From Rhizobium sp. Q54 (GTDB taxonomy: Bacteria; Pseudomonadota; Alphaproteobacteria; SMXS01): DNA of 53,180 nucleotides. Both the position numbers and the translations under genes were made by a program. The DNA lies in the NCBI GenBank assembly GCA_945907245.1, contig CAMDTB010000015.1:1-53180 (forward strand), in the 5' to 3' direction. Of this stretch, positions 27,703 to 35,714 are shown one piece after another (positions within the stretch are counted from its first letter, which is position 1; each line of letters starts with the position of its first letter). The notes under the pieces are model-generated. The model was not told where the DNA came from, did no database searches, and worked only from the letters and a program-made list of their open reading frames with translations.

Positions 27703-27927
27703 ATGGAAGCTGAAGCCGCAAAGCTCATTGGTGCCGGTATCGCCGCCACCGCCCTCATCGGTGCCGGTATCGGCGTGGGTATCGTGTTCGGCAGCTATCT
27801 GCAGGGTGCGCTGCGCAACCCGGCCGCCGCCTCGACCCAGACCACCAACATGTTCCTGGGCTTCGCGCTCTGCGAAGCGACCGGCCTGTTCGGTCTGCTC
27901 GTCTCCATGATGATCCTGTTCGGCTAA
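27703..27927 (+). CDS. atpE: ATP synthase Fo subunit c
   Basis: The 74-residue proteolipid has two helices joined by the polar loop ALRNPAAA. The proton-carrying acid is Glu58 (FALCEATGLF). The first helix contains the glycine-rich pattern GAGIAATALIGAGIGVG. AAGGA precedes the ATG, and the 36-base spacer after atpB is rich in A and C and should stay unfolded, which fits the high translation needed for a multi-copy subunit. Confidence 0.97.
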   Translation: MEAEAAKLIGAGIAATALIGAGIGVGIVFGSYLQGALRNPAAASTQTTNMFLGFALCEATGLFGLLVSMMILFG

Positions 27928-27943
27928 CCGAACCGGATCGGGG

Positions 27944-28537
27944 ATGCCCCGCATGCGCCAGTTCTCAACAGCGGCTCTGGTCCTGACCGGATCGTTCGCC
28001 GTCGCAGCCGGACAGGCCGCGTACGCGGCGGAGGGCGGCCTGCCCCAGCTCGACCTGACGCGGTTTCCGCCGCAGCTGTTCTGGCTGGCGGTCACCTTCC
28101 TGCTGCTCTACCTGCTTATGTCCAAGCTTGCGCTGCCGCAGGTAAGCGACATCCTCCGCAGCCGCGAGGAGAAGATCGCCGGCGACCTGAGCCAGGCCGA
28201 TCAGCTGAACCGCGAGGCCGACGCGGCGCTCAAGGGTTACGAGCAGGCGCTGGCGGAAGCCCGCGCCAAGGCGACGGAGATCGCCGCCCAGACCCGCGCC
28301 ACCATCCAGGCCGACGCCGACGCCCGCCAGGCGGAAGCCGAAGCCCGGCTGTCGGCGCAGGCCGCCGAGGCTGAAGCCAGCATCCGCGCCACCCGCGACC
28401 AGGCCCTGAGTCAGGTGCGCGAGATCGCCACTGACACGGCGGTCGCCGTCGTCGCACGCCTGCTGGGCACCCAGCCGGACGGCGCCAGCATCGACCAGGC
28501 GGTAGGCGAGGAACTGTCGCGCCGGGGAGTGAAGTAA
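27944..28537 (+). CDS. ATP synthase Fo subunit b' (atpF2/atpG-type)
   Basis: The b' subunit pairs with b to form the peripheral stalk in alphaproteobacteria. The 197 residues begin with a signal-like or extended N-terminus (about 1-30, ending AYAAEGG), then one membrane helix (PPQLFWLAVTFLLLYLLMSKL) and a long charged coiled coil with many Ala/Glu. It lies 16 bp after atpE and just before atpF. Having both b' and b, rather than two copies of b, is the alphaproteobacterial and cyanobacterial pattern. Confidence 0.93.
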   Translation: MPRMRQFSTAALVLTGSFAVAAGQAAYAAEGGLPQLDLTRFPPQLFWLAVTFLLLYLLMSKLALPQVSDILRSREEKIAGDLSQADQLNREADAALKGYEQALAEARAKATEIAAQTRATIQADADARQAEAEARLSAQAAEAEASIRATRDQALSQVREIATDTAVAVVARLLGTQPDGASIDQAVGEELSRRGVK

Positions 28538-28538
28538 C

Positions 28539-29087
28539 ATGGAGCATGAAGACGGCACCATGAGCGAGGTCGGCCACGAAGCCGCCGCGCATGCCGAGCC
28601 CTTCTACCAGTCGCCCGAGTTCTGGGTCGCCATCGCGTTCCTGCTCTTCGTCGCGCTGCTGCTGTACGTGAAGGTCCCGAAGCTGATCGCCACGGCGCTC
28701 GACAAGCGGTCCGCCGCCATCGCGGCGCAGATCGACGAGGCCCAGCGGTTGCGCCAGGAGGCGGAAGCCCTGCTCGCCCAGTACCAGCGCAAGGAGCGCG
28801 AGGCGCAGGCCGAGGCGCAGGGGATCGTCGCCCACGCCGAATCCGAGGCCAAGCGGATCGCCGCCGACGCCCAGAAGGCGCTGGAAGCCAGTATCGCCCG
28901 CCGCGAGCAGCTGGCCGTGGAGAAGATCGCCCAGGCCGAAGCCGCCGCGGTAAAGGAAGTCCGCACGGTCGCCGTCGAAGTGGCCACGGAAGCCGCCCGC
29001 AAGGTGATCGCCGCCAGCATCGACGCCGGCAAGGCCAACGCCCTGGTCGAAGACGCCATCCGCGAGCTGCCCAAGCATCTGCACTGA
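28539..29087 (+). CDS. atpF: ATP synthase Fo subunit b
   Basis: The second stalk subunit has 182 residues: a short polar N-terminus, a membrane helix (FWVAIAFLLFVALLLYVKVP) and a continuous coiled coil (AQIDEAQRLRQEAEALLAQY onwards). The start codon follows the b' stop by one base. The operon ends here with a clear terminator; atpHAGDC must be elsewhere in the genome, the usual split in this class. Confidence 0.94.
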   Translation: MEHEDGTMSEVGHEAAAHAEPFYQSPEFWVAIAFLLFVALLLYVKVPKLIATALDKRSAAIAAQIDEAQRLRQEAEALLAQYQRKEREAQAEAQGIVAHAESEAKRIAADAQKALEASIARREQLAVEKIAQAEAAAVKEVRTVAVEVATEAARKVIAASIDAGKANALVEDAIRELPKHLH

Positions 29088-29113
29088 GCGGCTCCTGCAT
29101 ATCGGCATAGGAA

Positions 29114-29140
29114 AACCCCGTTCGAAAGAGCGGGGTTATT
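29114..29140 (+). terminator. Rho-independent terminator after the ATP synthase operon
   Basis: AACCCCGTTC pairs with GAGCGGGGTT (one G-T wobble) around a GAAA tetraloop and is followed by the T-rich TATTCTTAT. It lies 26 bp behind the atpF stop. Confidence 0.85.
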
Positions 29141-29228
29141 CTTATCGGCTGCGCCCTTTACTGCCTCTGGTGGCCGCCCGGACCTGGTCCGAACGCTGTC
29201 CCTCGACGTGACGTGGCAGTCGGCAATT

Positions 29229-29345
29229 TCCTCCTATGTTTCCGTGATTTTGCGAGCATAGCGCGGCAATCCGGCATCTCCGTCTTGCTGCCATCACCGG
29301 CACGGCTGGGCTGCTTCGCGTCGCTCGCAGAAGCACCGATGATTG
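29229..29345. repeat. Degenerate copy of the CCGTGATTCTGCGAGCG palindrome family
   Basis: TTTCCGTGATTTTGCGAGCA near 29239 and CGTCGCTCGCAGAAGCAC near 29320 resemble the arms of the inner palindrome at 18331-18428 but have lost perfect pairing. The rest of the 29141-29357 gap holds no gene. Confidence 0.55.
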
Positions 29346-29357
29346 ATACGTGAATCC

Positions 29358-29981
29358 CTACCGCATCGCGGCGGCGAATGCCGTGGCGATGCGCATCGGC
29401 GCCGCAGGGCGTGCGTACATCCGCGTCATGTAGGTCTGCAGCCTTGGGAAGTCGCCGAGCAGCAGCGCCTCGTTCGCCCAGTCGAGGGTATAGGCCAGCG
29501 CGAAGTCCGCCACCGTCGCACCGTCTCCGGCCACGAACTTACGGCCGGCGAGATGCTCGTCCAGCACCTCAGCCGTGGGCCGGAAGTCCTCGGCCGCCAT
29601 CTCGACATCGGTAGGCTGGCGCTTTTCGGCCGGATAGAGATTGGTGTTGCGGGCGATTCGCCACAACGGCTGCTCGAGCTCGGTGGCCGTGAACATGATC
29701 CATTTGAAAAACTCGGCCCGTTGCTTCACGTCGGCGGGAATGAAACCCTTGTCGGCGTATTTTTCCGCCAGGTAGATGACGATGGCCATGGATTCGGTCA
29801 ATACCAGGTCGCCATCGACCAGCGCCGGGAGCTTTCCCGCCGGGTTGATCTTGAGGAAGGCTGGTTGAAGGTGCTCACCCTTCAGCATGTTGACCGTGAT
29901 CGCCTCGAACGGAATGTCCAGTTCCTGCAGCGTCCAGCGCACCCGGAGCGAGCGCGTAGGTCCGAATTCGTAGAGTTTCAT
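29358..29981 (-). CDS. Glutathione S-transferase family protein
   Basis: A 207-residue GST with an N-terminal thioredoxin-like domain (MKLYEFGPTRSLRVRWTLQEL, where the Ser of TRS is the likely catalytic residue; NPAGKLPALVDGDLVLTESMAI for glutathione binding) and an all-helical C-terminal domain (VADFALAYTLDWANEALLL). It probably conjugates glutathione to electrophiles or acts as a reductase; the substrate is unknown. It is divergent from the membrane protein gene at 30051. Confidence 0.92.
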   Translation of the reverse strand: MKLYEFGPTRSLRVRWTLQELDIPFEAITVNMLKGEHLQPAFLKINPAGKLPALVDGDLVLTESMAIVIYLAEKYADKGFIPADVKQRAEFFKWIMFTATELEQPLWRIARNTNLYPAEKRQPTDVEMAAEDFRPTAEVLDEHLAGRKFVAGDGATVADFALAYTLDWANEALLLGDFPRLQTYMTRMYARPAAPMRIATAFAAAMR

Positions 29982-30050
29982 GGCATCCTCCGGTCCATCG
30001 CTCTAACACTATCCTTGTGCCGCGTTGCGGACTCAACAAGGGAGATGGGC

Positions 30051-30407
30051 ATGACGTTCCTTCGCATCTTCACCGCCGCCGTCGGCGTCCTGCTCGCCGG
30101 CGGCGAACTGGCGCGCTGGTGGGGCCAGCAGCAGTTGATGCCCCTGGCCTTCGACGAGGTGCTCGTGGCGGCGGGCATGCTCTGGGCGGCATGGGCGGGC
30201 CGCCGGATTGGCCTCACCACGGCCTGGGGCGCGTTCTGCGGTTTCACCCTGTCGCTGCTGGTGCCGACACTGGACCACCTGCTCCATGGTCCGCCGAAGG
30301 AAAGCGCGGGCTTCTATGCCGTGGTGCTGACGGCCATGCTGGCCGTCGGGCTCGGCACCCTGGTGGCCGTCCTGCGGCTCACTCGGGAACCGTCGCCCGC
30401 ACGGTGA
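30051..30407 (+). CDS. Small integral membrane protein (118 aa)
   Basis: I do not recognise the family. Three to four hydrophobic segments are visible (IFTAAVGVLLAGGEL, LVAAGMLWAAWAG, TAWGAFCGFTLSLLVPTL, FYAVVLTAMLAVGLGTLVAVL). The ATG at 30051 has GGAG six bases upstream and is preferred over the ATG at 30045. Its end overlaps the convergent hydrolase gene by 29 bp. Confidence 0.75.
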   Translation: MTFLRIFTAAVGVLLAGGELARWWGQQQLMPLAFDEVLVAAGMLWAAWAGRRIGLTTAWGAFCGFTLSLLVPTLDHLLHGPPKESAGFYAVVLTAMLAVGLGTLVAVLRLTREPSPAR

Positions 30408-31332
30408 AACGCCCGTCGGCGGGCCGCCGCTGGTAGCGGGCGTCGCCGATGGCGACGTCGGCGGCGCCGGGCCGCCGCTCGATTTCGGCGAAAGGCAACC
30501 GCGACCAGTAGAGGAAGTCGGCCACCTTCTTGTCCTGCGCCTGTGCCCGGGCGATGGCGGGATCGTCCATGTTGGTCGGCACCAGATCCGGCTCCAGGCT
30601 CAGCATCGGCTCCGGCCGCCAGCGGAGTTCGCCGAAACCGTATGCCTGCCCGGTGCTGAACACGATGGACCGGCGGAACGGGTCGAGCGGCACGGGACTG
30701 GCGAGGACGCTCCGGGGCTCGTCCATGCCGCGCGCGACCACTTCCCGCGCCACATAGCGCTCTGCGGCGGCGCTGGCCGCGCCCATGGCGCTGGAATAGG
30801 CGCCGACAAAGCCCAGCGCCACGGCGGCGGGCTTCCACGTTCCCCCCCTGCCCTGCCGTTCCCTCCGCCGCGACAGCCAGATTCCCAGGCCAAGCGACGT
30901 CCAGACCAGCAGGTCGATGATGAACAGCGCATCGCCATAGAACCAGCGGTCGGAGAACGGCATCAGGCAGCGGATGCCGTAAGTGTTGAGGAAATCCAGC
31001 AGCGGATGCGACAGGATGCCGACATAGGCCAGCGCCAGCACCCAGCCCGGCCGCACCGGCAGCCGGTCCGCCGGCCGCTTGCCGCGCCGCGCCTGCCAAC
31101 GGTCGAACGCCACCACGAGCCACGCGAGCACTGGCGGCAGCAGCAGCAGCGCGATGGGTCCGTGGGTCCAGCCCCGCCGCCAGGCCAGGTTCTCGCCGAA
31201 AAACAGGCCGATGACGTCCAGGTCCGGCAGGTTGGCGGCGATCATCAGGGTCGCCATCGCCAGCCCGGTTTTCTTCTTCAGGCCGGCTTCGCCCAGGGCG
31301 GCGCCGGCCAGGGTGTGCGCCAGATTGTCCAT
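30379..31332 (-). CDS. Membrane-bound metal-dependent hydrolase (YdjM / DUF457-like)
   Basis: The protein begins DNLAHTLAGAALGEAG, a His-containing motif typical of the YdjM/DUF457 membrane hydrolases, and has further metal-type residues (NLPDLDVI, THGPIA, SHPLLDFLNTYG). About four to five membrane helices are present, then a soluble C-terminal domain of about 120 residues (ending FTVRATVPE). The ATG at 31332 matches the family start; the frame runs open further upstream into the ABC permease gene. Substrate unknown. Confidence 0.85.
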   Translation of the reverse strand: MDNLAHTLAGAALGEAGLKKKTGLAMATLMIAANLPDLDVIGLFFGENLAWRRGWTHGPIALLLLPPVLAWLVVAFDRWQARRGKRPADRLPVRPGWVLALAYVGILSHPLLDFLNTYGIRCLMPFSDRWFYGDALFIIDLLVWTSLGLGIWLSRRRERQGRGGTWKPAAVALGFVGAYSSAMGAASAAAERYVAREVVARGMDEPRSVLASPVPLDPFRRSIVFSTGQAYGFGELRWRPEPMLSLEPDLVPTNMDDPAIARAQAQDKKVADFLYWSRLPFAEIERRPGAADVAIGDARYQRRPADGRFTVRATVPE

Positions 31333-31358
31333 GCGCCCATGATGTCGAGAAAGCGCTG

Positions 31359-32486
31359 CTAGTCCAGTGTCTTGCGGTAGCGCAGCAGGGCAATTGTGGA
31401 AACCACCGCGAAGATCAGCAGGATCGGCCACAGATTGGGCAGGATGTCCCACAGGTCGCTGCCTTTCAGCAGGGTGCCGCGGACGATGCGCAGGAAATGG
31501 GTCAGCGGCAACACCGAGCCGATCCACTGCGCCCAGTTCGGCATGCCGAGAAACGGGAACATGAAGCCCGACAGCAGGATCGACGGCAGGAAGAAGAAGA
31601 ACGTCATCTGCATCGCCTGCATCTGGCTGCGGGCGATGGTCGAGAAGGTGTAGCCCAGCGCCAGGTTGGTGGCGATGAACGCCGTCAGGCCGACGAACAG
31701 CGCCGAGAACGAGCCCATCATCGGCACGCCGAAGACGAAATACGCCGCAAGCAGAATGATCGACACCTGGACGAAGCCGATGCCGATATAGGGTGCGATC
31801 TTGCCGATCATCACCTCGACCGGCTTCACCGGCATGGCCAGCAGATTCTCCATGGTGCCGCGCTCGGCCTCGCGGGTCAGCGAGATCGCGGTCATCAGGG
31901 TCATCGTCATGGTGAGGATCACGCCCAGCAGACCGGGCACGATGTTGTAGCGGGTGATGCCTTCCGGGTTGTAGAGCCGGTGGACGACCACGTCGACGGC
32001 AGGCTGGCCCCGCTTCTCCTGCGCCATAGGACCGACCAGATCGTCGCGCAGGGCGTCATCGACGATCCGGCTGAACGCATTGACGGCGTTGCTCGCAGCG
32101 GAAGGATCGGTGGCGTCGGCCTCGATCAGCACCTGGGGCCGCCGGCCGCGCACCAGGTCGCGGCCGAAATCCGCGGGAAACGTCACCACGAAGGACAGCT
32201 CGCCGCGCTGCAGGCCTTCCTCTGCCTCGGCCTCGGTGACGGTGTCGTCCTCGAAGCGGAAATAGTCCGAATTGCGCATGCCCGCGAGGATGTCACGGGT
32301 GTAGGCGCTGGGATTGGGCGCGATGATCGCCGTCGGCAGCTGCTTCGGGTCGGTGTTGATGGCGAAGCCGAACAGGATGAGCTGCATGATCGGAATGCCG
32401 ACCATCATGCCGAAGGTCAGCCGATCGCGGCGGAGCTGGATGAACTCCTTGATCAGGATGGCCTTGATCCGGCTGCCCATATGCAT
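31359..32486 (-). CDS. ABC transporter permease (YbhS/YbhR, ABC-2 type)
   Basis: The 375-residue permease has one N-terminal helix (MMVGIPIMQLILFGFAI), a large periplasmic domain (about residues 50-170) and five C-terminal helices, the layout of ABC-2 drug/ion exporters such as YbhR/YbhS. EAERGTMENLLAMPVKPVEVMIGKI is the cytoplasmic coupling loop. The ATG at 32486 overlaps the ATPase stop codon (TGATG) and has GAGG upstream, which shows translational coupling. Only one permease gene is present. Confidence 0.92.
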   Translation of the reverse strand: MHMGSRIKAILIKEFIQLRRDRLTFGMMVGIPIMQLILFGFAINTDPKQLPTAIIAPNPSAYTRDILAGMRNSDYFRFEDDTVTEAEAEEGLQRGELSFVVTFPADFGRDLVRGRRPQVLIEADATDPSAASNAVNAFSRIVDDALRDDLVGPMAQEKRGQPAVDVVVHRLYNPEGITRYNIVPGLLGVILTMTMTLMTAISLTREAERGTMENLLAMPVKPVEVMIGKIAPYIGIGFVQVSIILLAAYFVFGVPMMGSFSALFVGLTAFIATNLALGYTFSTIARSQMQAMQMTFFFFLPSILLSGFMFPFLGMPNWAQWIGSVLPLTHFLRIVRGTLLKGSDLWDILPNLWPILLIFAVVSTIALLRYRKTLD

Positions 32487-33412
32487 CAGCGCACCTCGCC
32501 ATGCTGGCTCATCAACCGGATGAACACATCCTCGAGGCTGGTCTCGCCAGGCGCGATCTCGAGGCCCGGACGGCCGGCGTAGCGATCCACCGCGGCGCGA
32601 AGGGCCGCCGCGTCGGAGCCGACCACGTGCAGCGTCGTGCCGAACTGCGCCACCTGCTCGACTCCGGTTTGCCTGCGCAACTCGTCGGCCAGCGCGCCGT
32701 TGGCGACCCCGCGGATCACCCAGGTGGTGAGGCCGGATTCGGCGATCACCTCGTCCACCGTGCCGCGCGCCACCACCTTGCCATAGGAAATGTAGACGAT
32801 GCGGTGGCAGCGCTCGGCCTCGTCCATGTAGTGGGTGCTGACCAGTACGGTCAGACCCTCGTCGGCCAGCTGGTGGATCTGGTCCCAGAACTCGCGGCGG
32901 GCCTGCGGGTCGACGCCGGCGGTCGGCTCGTCGAGCATCAGCAGCCGGGGCTCGTGCATGATGCACGCCGCCAGCGCCAGCCGCTGCTTCCAGCCGCCGG
33001 ATAGCTGGCCGGCCAGCTGCTTCTGGCGGCTGCCGAGGCCGAGCCGGGCCAGCGTAGCGTCGACGTACTTCTTCATCGGCTTGAGGTCATAGAGCCGGGC
33101 GACGAACTCCAGGTTCTCGCGGATCGACAGATCCTCGTAGAAGCTGAAGCGCTGGGTCATGTAGCCGATGTTGCGCTTGATCTGGTCCGCCTCGCGGACG
33201 ATGTCGAAGCCCAGGCAGCTGCCGGTGCCGCTGTCGGGCGTCAGCAGGCCGGTGAGCATGCGAATGGTCGTGGTCTTGCCCGAGCCGTTGGGGCCGAGGA
33301 AGCCGACAATCTCGCCCTGCCTCACCTCCAGCGAAACATTGTCGACCACGGTCTTCTCGCCGAAGCGTTTGGTCAGGCCGGCCGCCTCGATGGCGTTGAC
33401 CGCACCGTTCAT
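32486..33412 (-). CDS. ABC transporter ATP-binding protein (YbhF-like)
   Basis: The 308 residues form one ABC domain: Walker A GPNGSGKTT, Q-loop YMTQRFSFYEDLS, signature LSGGWKQRLALA, Walker B LLMLDEPTAGVD, and H-loop STHYMDEAERC. A C-terminal regulatory domain follows (DELRRQTGVEQVAQF, LEDVFIRLM). E. coli YbhF is a tandem of two such domains; here there is one, so the transporter should be a homodimer of this protein. The stop overlaps the permease start; the start overlaps the membrane-fusion gene by 4 bp. Confidence 0.93.
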   Translation of the reverse strand: MNGAVNAIEAAGLTKRFGEKTVVDNVSLEVRQGEIVGFLGPNGSGKTTTIRMLTGLLTPDSGTGSCLGFDIVREADQIKRNIGYMTQRFSFYEDLSIRENLEFVARLYDLKPMKKYVDATLARLGLGSRQKQLAGQLSGGWKQRLALAACIMHEPRLLMLDEPTAGVDPQARREFWDQIHQLADEGLTVLVSTHYMDEAERCHRIVYISYGKVVARGTVDEVIAESGLTTWVIRGVANGALADELRRQTGVEQVAQFGTTLHVVGSDAAALRAAVDRYAGRPGLEIAPGETSLEDVFIRLMSQHGEVR

Positions 33413-34371
33413 GGCCCGTCGGCTTTCCGGCCAAGCACCACGTCCACCGGCTGGCCGGGCTTCAGCGCCGCGGCATTCGCCTGCGGCACCGCCTCGACCT
33501 TGTAGACGAGCTTGTCGCGGGTCTGGACCGAGAAGATCACCGGCGGGGTGAACTCGGCCTCGCCAGACACGAAGGTCACTTTGGCGGTCATGCCGGAGGG
33601 GCAGTTGTCGCAGCCAACCCCGACCGAGTCGTCCTGCTTCACCCGCGCCAGATCGACCTCGGGCACGTAGAACAGCACCTTGCGCCCCGACGGCGGCAGG
33701 ATCGACACCACCGGGCGGCCTTCGGACACCACCTCGCCCTCGCGGAAGAACACGTCCTGCACCGCCCCCGCCCTCGGCGCGTAAACCGAGCGCTCGCGCA
33801 GCGCGGTCTCGGCTTCGGCGAGCTGAGCCTGGGCGGCGGCCACGTTGCGCCTGGCCGCCTCGACGGTGTCCGCGCGGCCTGGCAGCAGCTGGCTGCGGCG
33901 CTCGCGCCTCAGCCGTTCCAGTTCGGCGGCGGCAACGTCGCGGTCACCCCGGGCGTTGTCGAACGACTTCACCGACGCGACCTTGGCGGCGACCAGTTTC
34001 TCGATGCGGTCGAATTCCCGCTGGGCGACGGCAAGCCGCGCCTCGGCCTCGCGGATCTGGGCGTCGATCACGGCGATCTCCTCCGGGCGCTTGCCCTTGA
34101 GCAGGTCGTCGAGCTGGGCCTGCGCCTGCGCCTGGCGTGCGGCGGCCTGGTCACGCCGGGCGAGCACGGTATCGGCATCGAGGATGAACAGCAGCGCGCC
34201 CTGTTCGACCCGTGATCCCGAGTCGACCGCGAGCTTGCTGAGTTGCCCCGAGGCTTTCGGGCCAACGAGCAGCGGGTCGCCCTCGACATAGCCTTGCCAG
34301 GACGCCGGTCCGCCGTCGCCGCAGGCGGCCAGTAAACCGGCCAGAAGACCAAGGGAAACGAGCGTCCTCAT
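33409..34371 (-). CDS. HlyD-family membrane fusion protein (YbhG-like), lipoprotein
   Basis: This periplasmic adaptor links the ABC exporter to an outer channel. The N-terminus MRTLVSLGLLAGLLAAC has a lipobox, so it is lipid-anchored. Next come the first lipoyl half (VGPKASGQLSKLAVDSGSRV), a long coiled-coil hairpin (ARRDQAAARQAQAQAQLDDLL to LAEAETALRERS), the second lipoyl half (VYAPRAGAVQDVFFREGEVV) and beta-barrel domains. The ATG at 34371 overlaps the regulator's stop. No outer-membrane channel gene is nearby. Confidence 0.92.
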   Translation of the reverse strand: MRTLVSLGLLAGLLAACGDGGPASWQGYVEGDPLLVGPKASGQLSKLAVDSGSRVEQGALLFILDADTVLARRDQAAARQAQAQAQLDDLLKGKRPEEIAVIDAQIREAEARLAVAQREFDRIEKLVAAKVASVKSFDNARGDRDVAAAELERLRRERRSQLLPGRADTVEAARRNVAAAQAQLAEAETALRERSVYAPRAGAVQDVFFREGEVVSEGRPVVSILPPSGRKVLFYVPEVDLARVKQDDSVGVGCDNCPSGMTAKVTFVSGEAEFTPPVIFSVQTRDKLVYKVEAVPQANAAALKPGQPVDVVLGRKADGP

Positions 34372-35030
34372 GCGGGCCTCCCGGCGTCCATGATGGCGAT
34401 GAGGTTGGCGCGCAGCGCGGCGCGGATCTGGTCCAGCCGTTCGGGCGTATAGGCGTCCCATTCCAGCCTCCGCAGGATCGCGGCCCGGGCGACGCGAAAC
34501 ACCAGCGCCTGCCCGATCACCGAGAAGATGCGCAGCTTCAGGACGTCCGAGTCGGGCTGCAAACCGAGCAGCGGCCCCAGCAGTTTGGCGATGGCCACGT
34601 AGGACGGGCCCATGACCCGGTCGTAGAGCACGTCGAACGCCTCGGTCGGATCGAACTGCTCCCTCACCACGAAGCGCGCCCAAAGCGCCGCCTCCTCGGT
34701 GCCGACCAACATGGAAATGAAGCCATCGGCCAGCGCCAGCATGGCCTGGTGGCGCTGCTCCGGCGTGGTCGCCGGGTCGTCGGCGAGTTTCCCGGCGGCG
34801 TTCAGCCCGGGCCCCATACTCCCGGTGATCTGGTCGGCAATGTAACCGGCCACCGCGAGATAGAGACCTTCCTTGCCGCCAAAATAGTAAGGTATGGCGG
34901 CAATGTTGGCGCCTGCCTCGCCGGCGATCGCACGGGTCGAGGCGCCTTTGAAGCCGTGCTCGCCGAACACCTTCAGCGCCGCCTCGATCAGCCGCTGCCT
35001 CGCGTCAGCCTTCTCCGCCACAACCTGCAT
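34368..35030 (-). CDS. TetR family regulator (CecR/YbiH-like)
   Basis: The 220 residues have an N-terminal TetR helix-turn-helix (LIEAALKVFGEHGFKGASTRAIAGEAG, quoted in part; then NIAAIPYYFGGKEGLYLAVA) and a CecR-type C-terminal ligand domain (ALADGFISMLVG, ALWARFVVREQFDP). In E. coli CecR controls the ybhGFSR exporter; the same gene order here supports that role. It is the first gene of the operon, so it should repress its own promoter through the palindromes at 35072-35096. The ligand is unknown. Confidence 0.92.
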   Translation of the reverse strand: MQVVAEKADARQRLIEAALKVFGEHGFKGASTRAIAGEAGANIAAIPYYFGGKEGLYLAVAGYIADQITGSMGPGLNAAGKLADDPATTPEQRHQAMLALADGFISMLVGTEEAALWARFVVREQFDPTEAFDVLYDRVMGPSYVAIAKLLGPLLGLQPDSDVLKLRIFSVIGQALVFRVARAAILRRLEWDAYTPERLDQIRAALRANLIAIMDAGRPA

Positions 35031-35064
35031 CCGCCGCTCCGCGATTCATCCTGAACGCGCGGCG

Positions 35065-35092
35065 ACTATATTCAATCGATTGATTAAGTCAA
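35065..35092 (-). promoter_or_regulatory. Promoter of the tetR-exporter operon
   Basis: On the minus strand TTGACT (complement of 35087-35092) and TATAGT (complement of 35065-35070) are separated by 16 bp, about 35 bp before the regulator's start codon. It is overlapped by two palindromes, listed separately. Confidence 0.7.
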
Positions 35093-35096
35093 TTGA
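35072..35096. promoter_or_regulatory. Paired palindromic operators, TCAATCGATTGA and TCAATTGA
   Basis: A perfect 12-bp palindrome at 35072-35083 and an 8-bp palindrome at 35089-35096 have the same TCAAT core and centres 15 bp apart. They cover the spacer and the -35 of the operon promoter, as expected for TetR-type autorepression. Confidence 0.65.
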
Positions 35097-35194
35097 TTAG
35101 GTTGGGATGAAAGTCTGGCTTGGCATGAATGGCGGGAGAACGCCGTTGAGCCGGATAGGCGTGCGCTGGTAATGTCTTACCCACAGACGAAGGA

Positions 35195-35220
35195 GGAACC
35201 GTTCCTTGCCCAGCGACGTT
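35195..35220 (+). promoter_or_regulatory. EcfG-type general stress promoter, GGAAC-N17-CGTT
   Basis: GGAAC at 35195-35199 and CGTT at 35217-35220 are 17 bp apart, the consensus of the alphaproteobacterial general stress sigma factor EcfG. It points at the DUF883 gene 160 bp downstream. A second, sigma70-like extended -10 (TGCTATACT near 35278-35286) lies between. Confidence 0.6.
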
Positions 35221-35381
35221 GATGGGTGGAATGGGCCGCGTTCGCAAGAGCCGGTCCGTTGCCATCAATAGCGATGGGAAACGTGCTATACTGAGGCCCT
35301 TGCTCTTGACGTACTCGAGCGTCGCGGTCCCTGAAGTGGCCGCCCGCGACCGGAGCAGCTGACAATGGAAAGGAAAACGCG

Positions 35382-35714
35382 ATGGCGGATGCACCGGCGG
35401 ACGATTTAGACACCGCGAAGGTGGAAATTTTGAAAAAGGATCTGCGCAAGTTGCAGAAGGATTGGGACGCTCTGGTCGCTTCGACTCAGCAGGTCCTGCG
35501 TGAAGGAACGAGAACCGGTATGAACGAAGCTAAAGCAGAACTCGAAGCACTCCGTGAACGTCTTGAAGATTTGGGCGTCATCCTGAGTGATCGCAGCCAG
35601 CAGGCGGTCGACTCGGTCCGGCTGAACGTGCAGAAGCAGCCTCTTACCAGCCTGGGCGTGGCGTTCAGCGTCGGCGCCATCCTGGCTCTGTTGCTGGCGG
35701 GCGGTCGCCGTTGA
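35382..35714 (+). CDS. DUF883 (ElaB/YqjD-like) membrane-anchored protein
   Basis: The 110 residues have a helical, charged N-terminal part (DLRKLQKDWDALVASTQQVL, AKAELEALRERLEDLG) and a C-terminal membrane anchor (KQPLTSLGVAFSVGAILALLLAGG) of the ElaB/YqjD type. In E. coli such proteins bind ribosomes at the inner membrane in stationary phase. An EcfG-type promoter lies upstream, consistent with stress induction. Its stop overlaps the next start (TGATG). Confidence 0.88.
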   Translation: MADAPADDLDTAKVEILKKDLRKLQKDWDALVASTQQVLREGTRTGMNEAKAELEALRERLEDLGVILSDRSQQAVDSVRLNVQKQPLTSLGVAFSVGAILALLLAGGRR

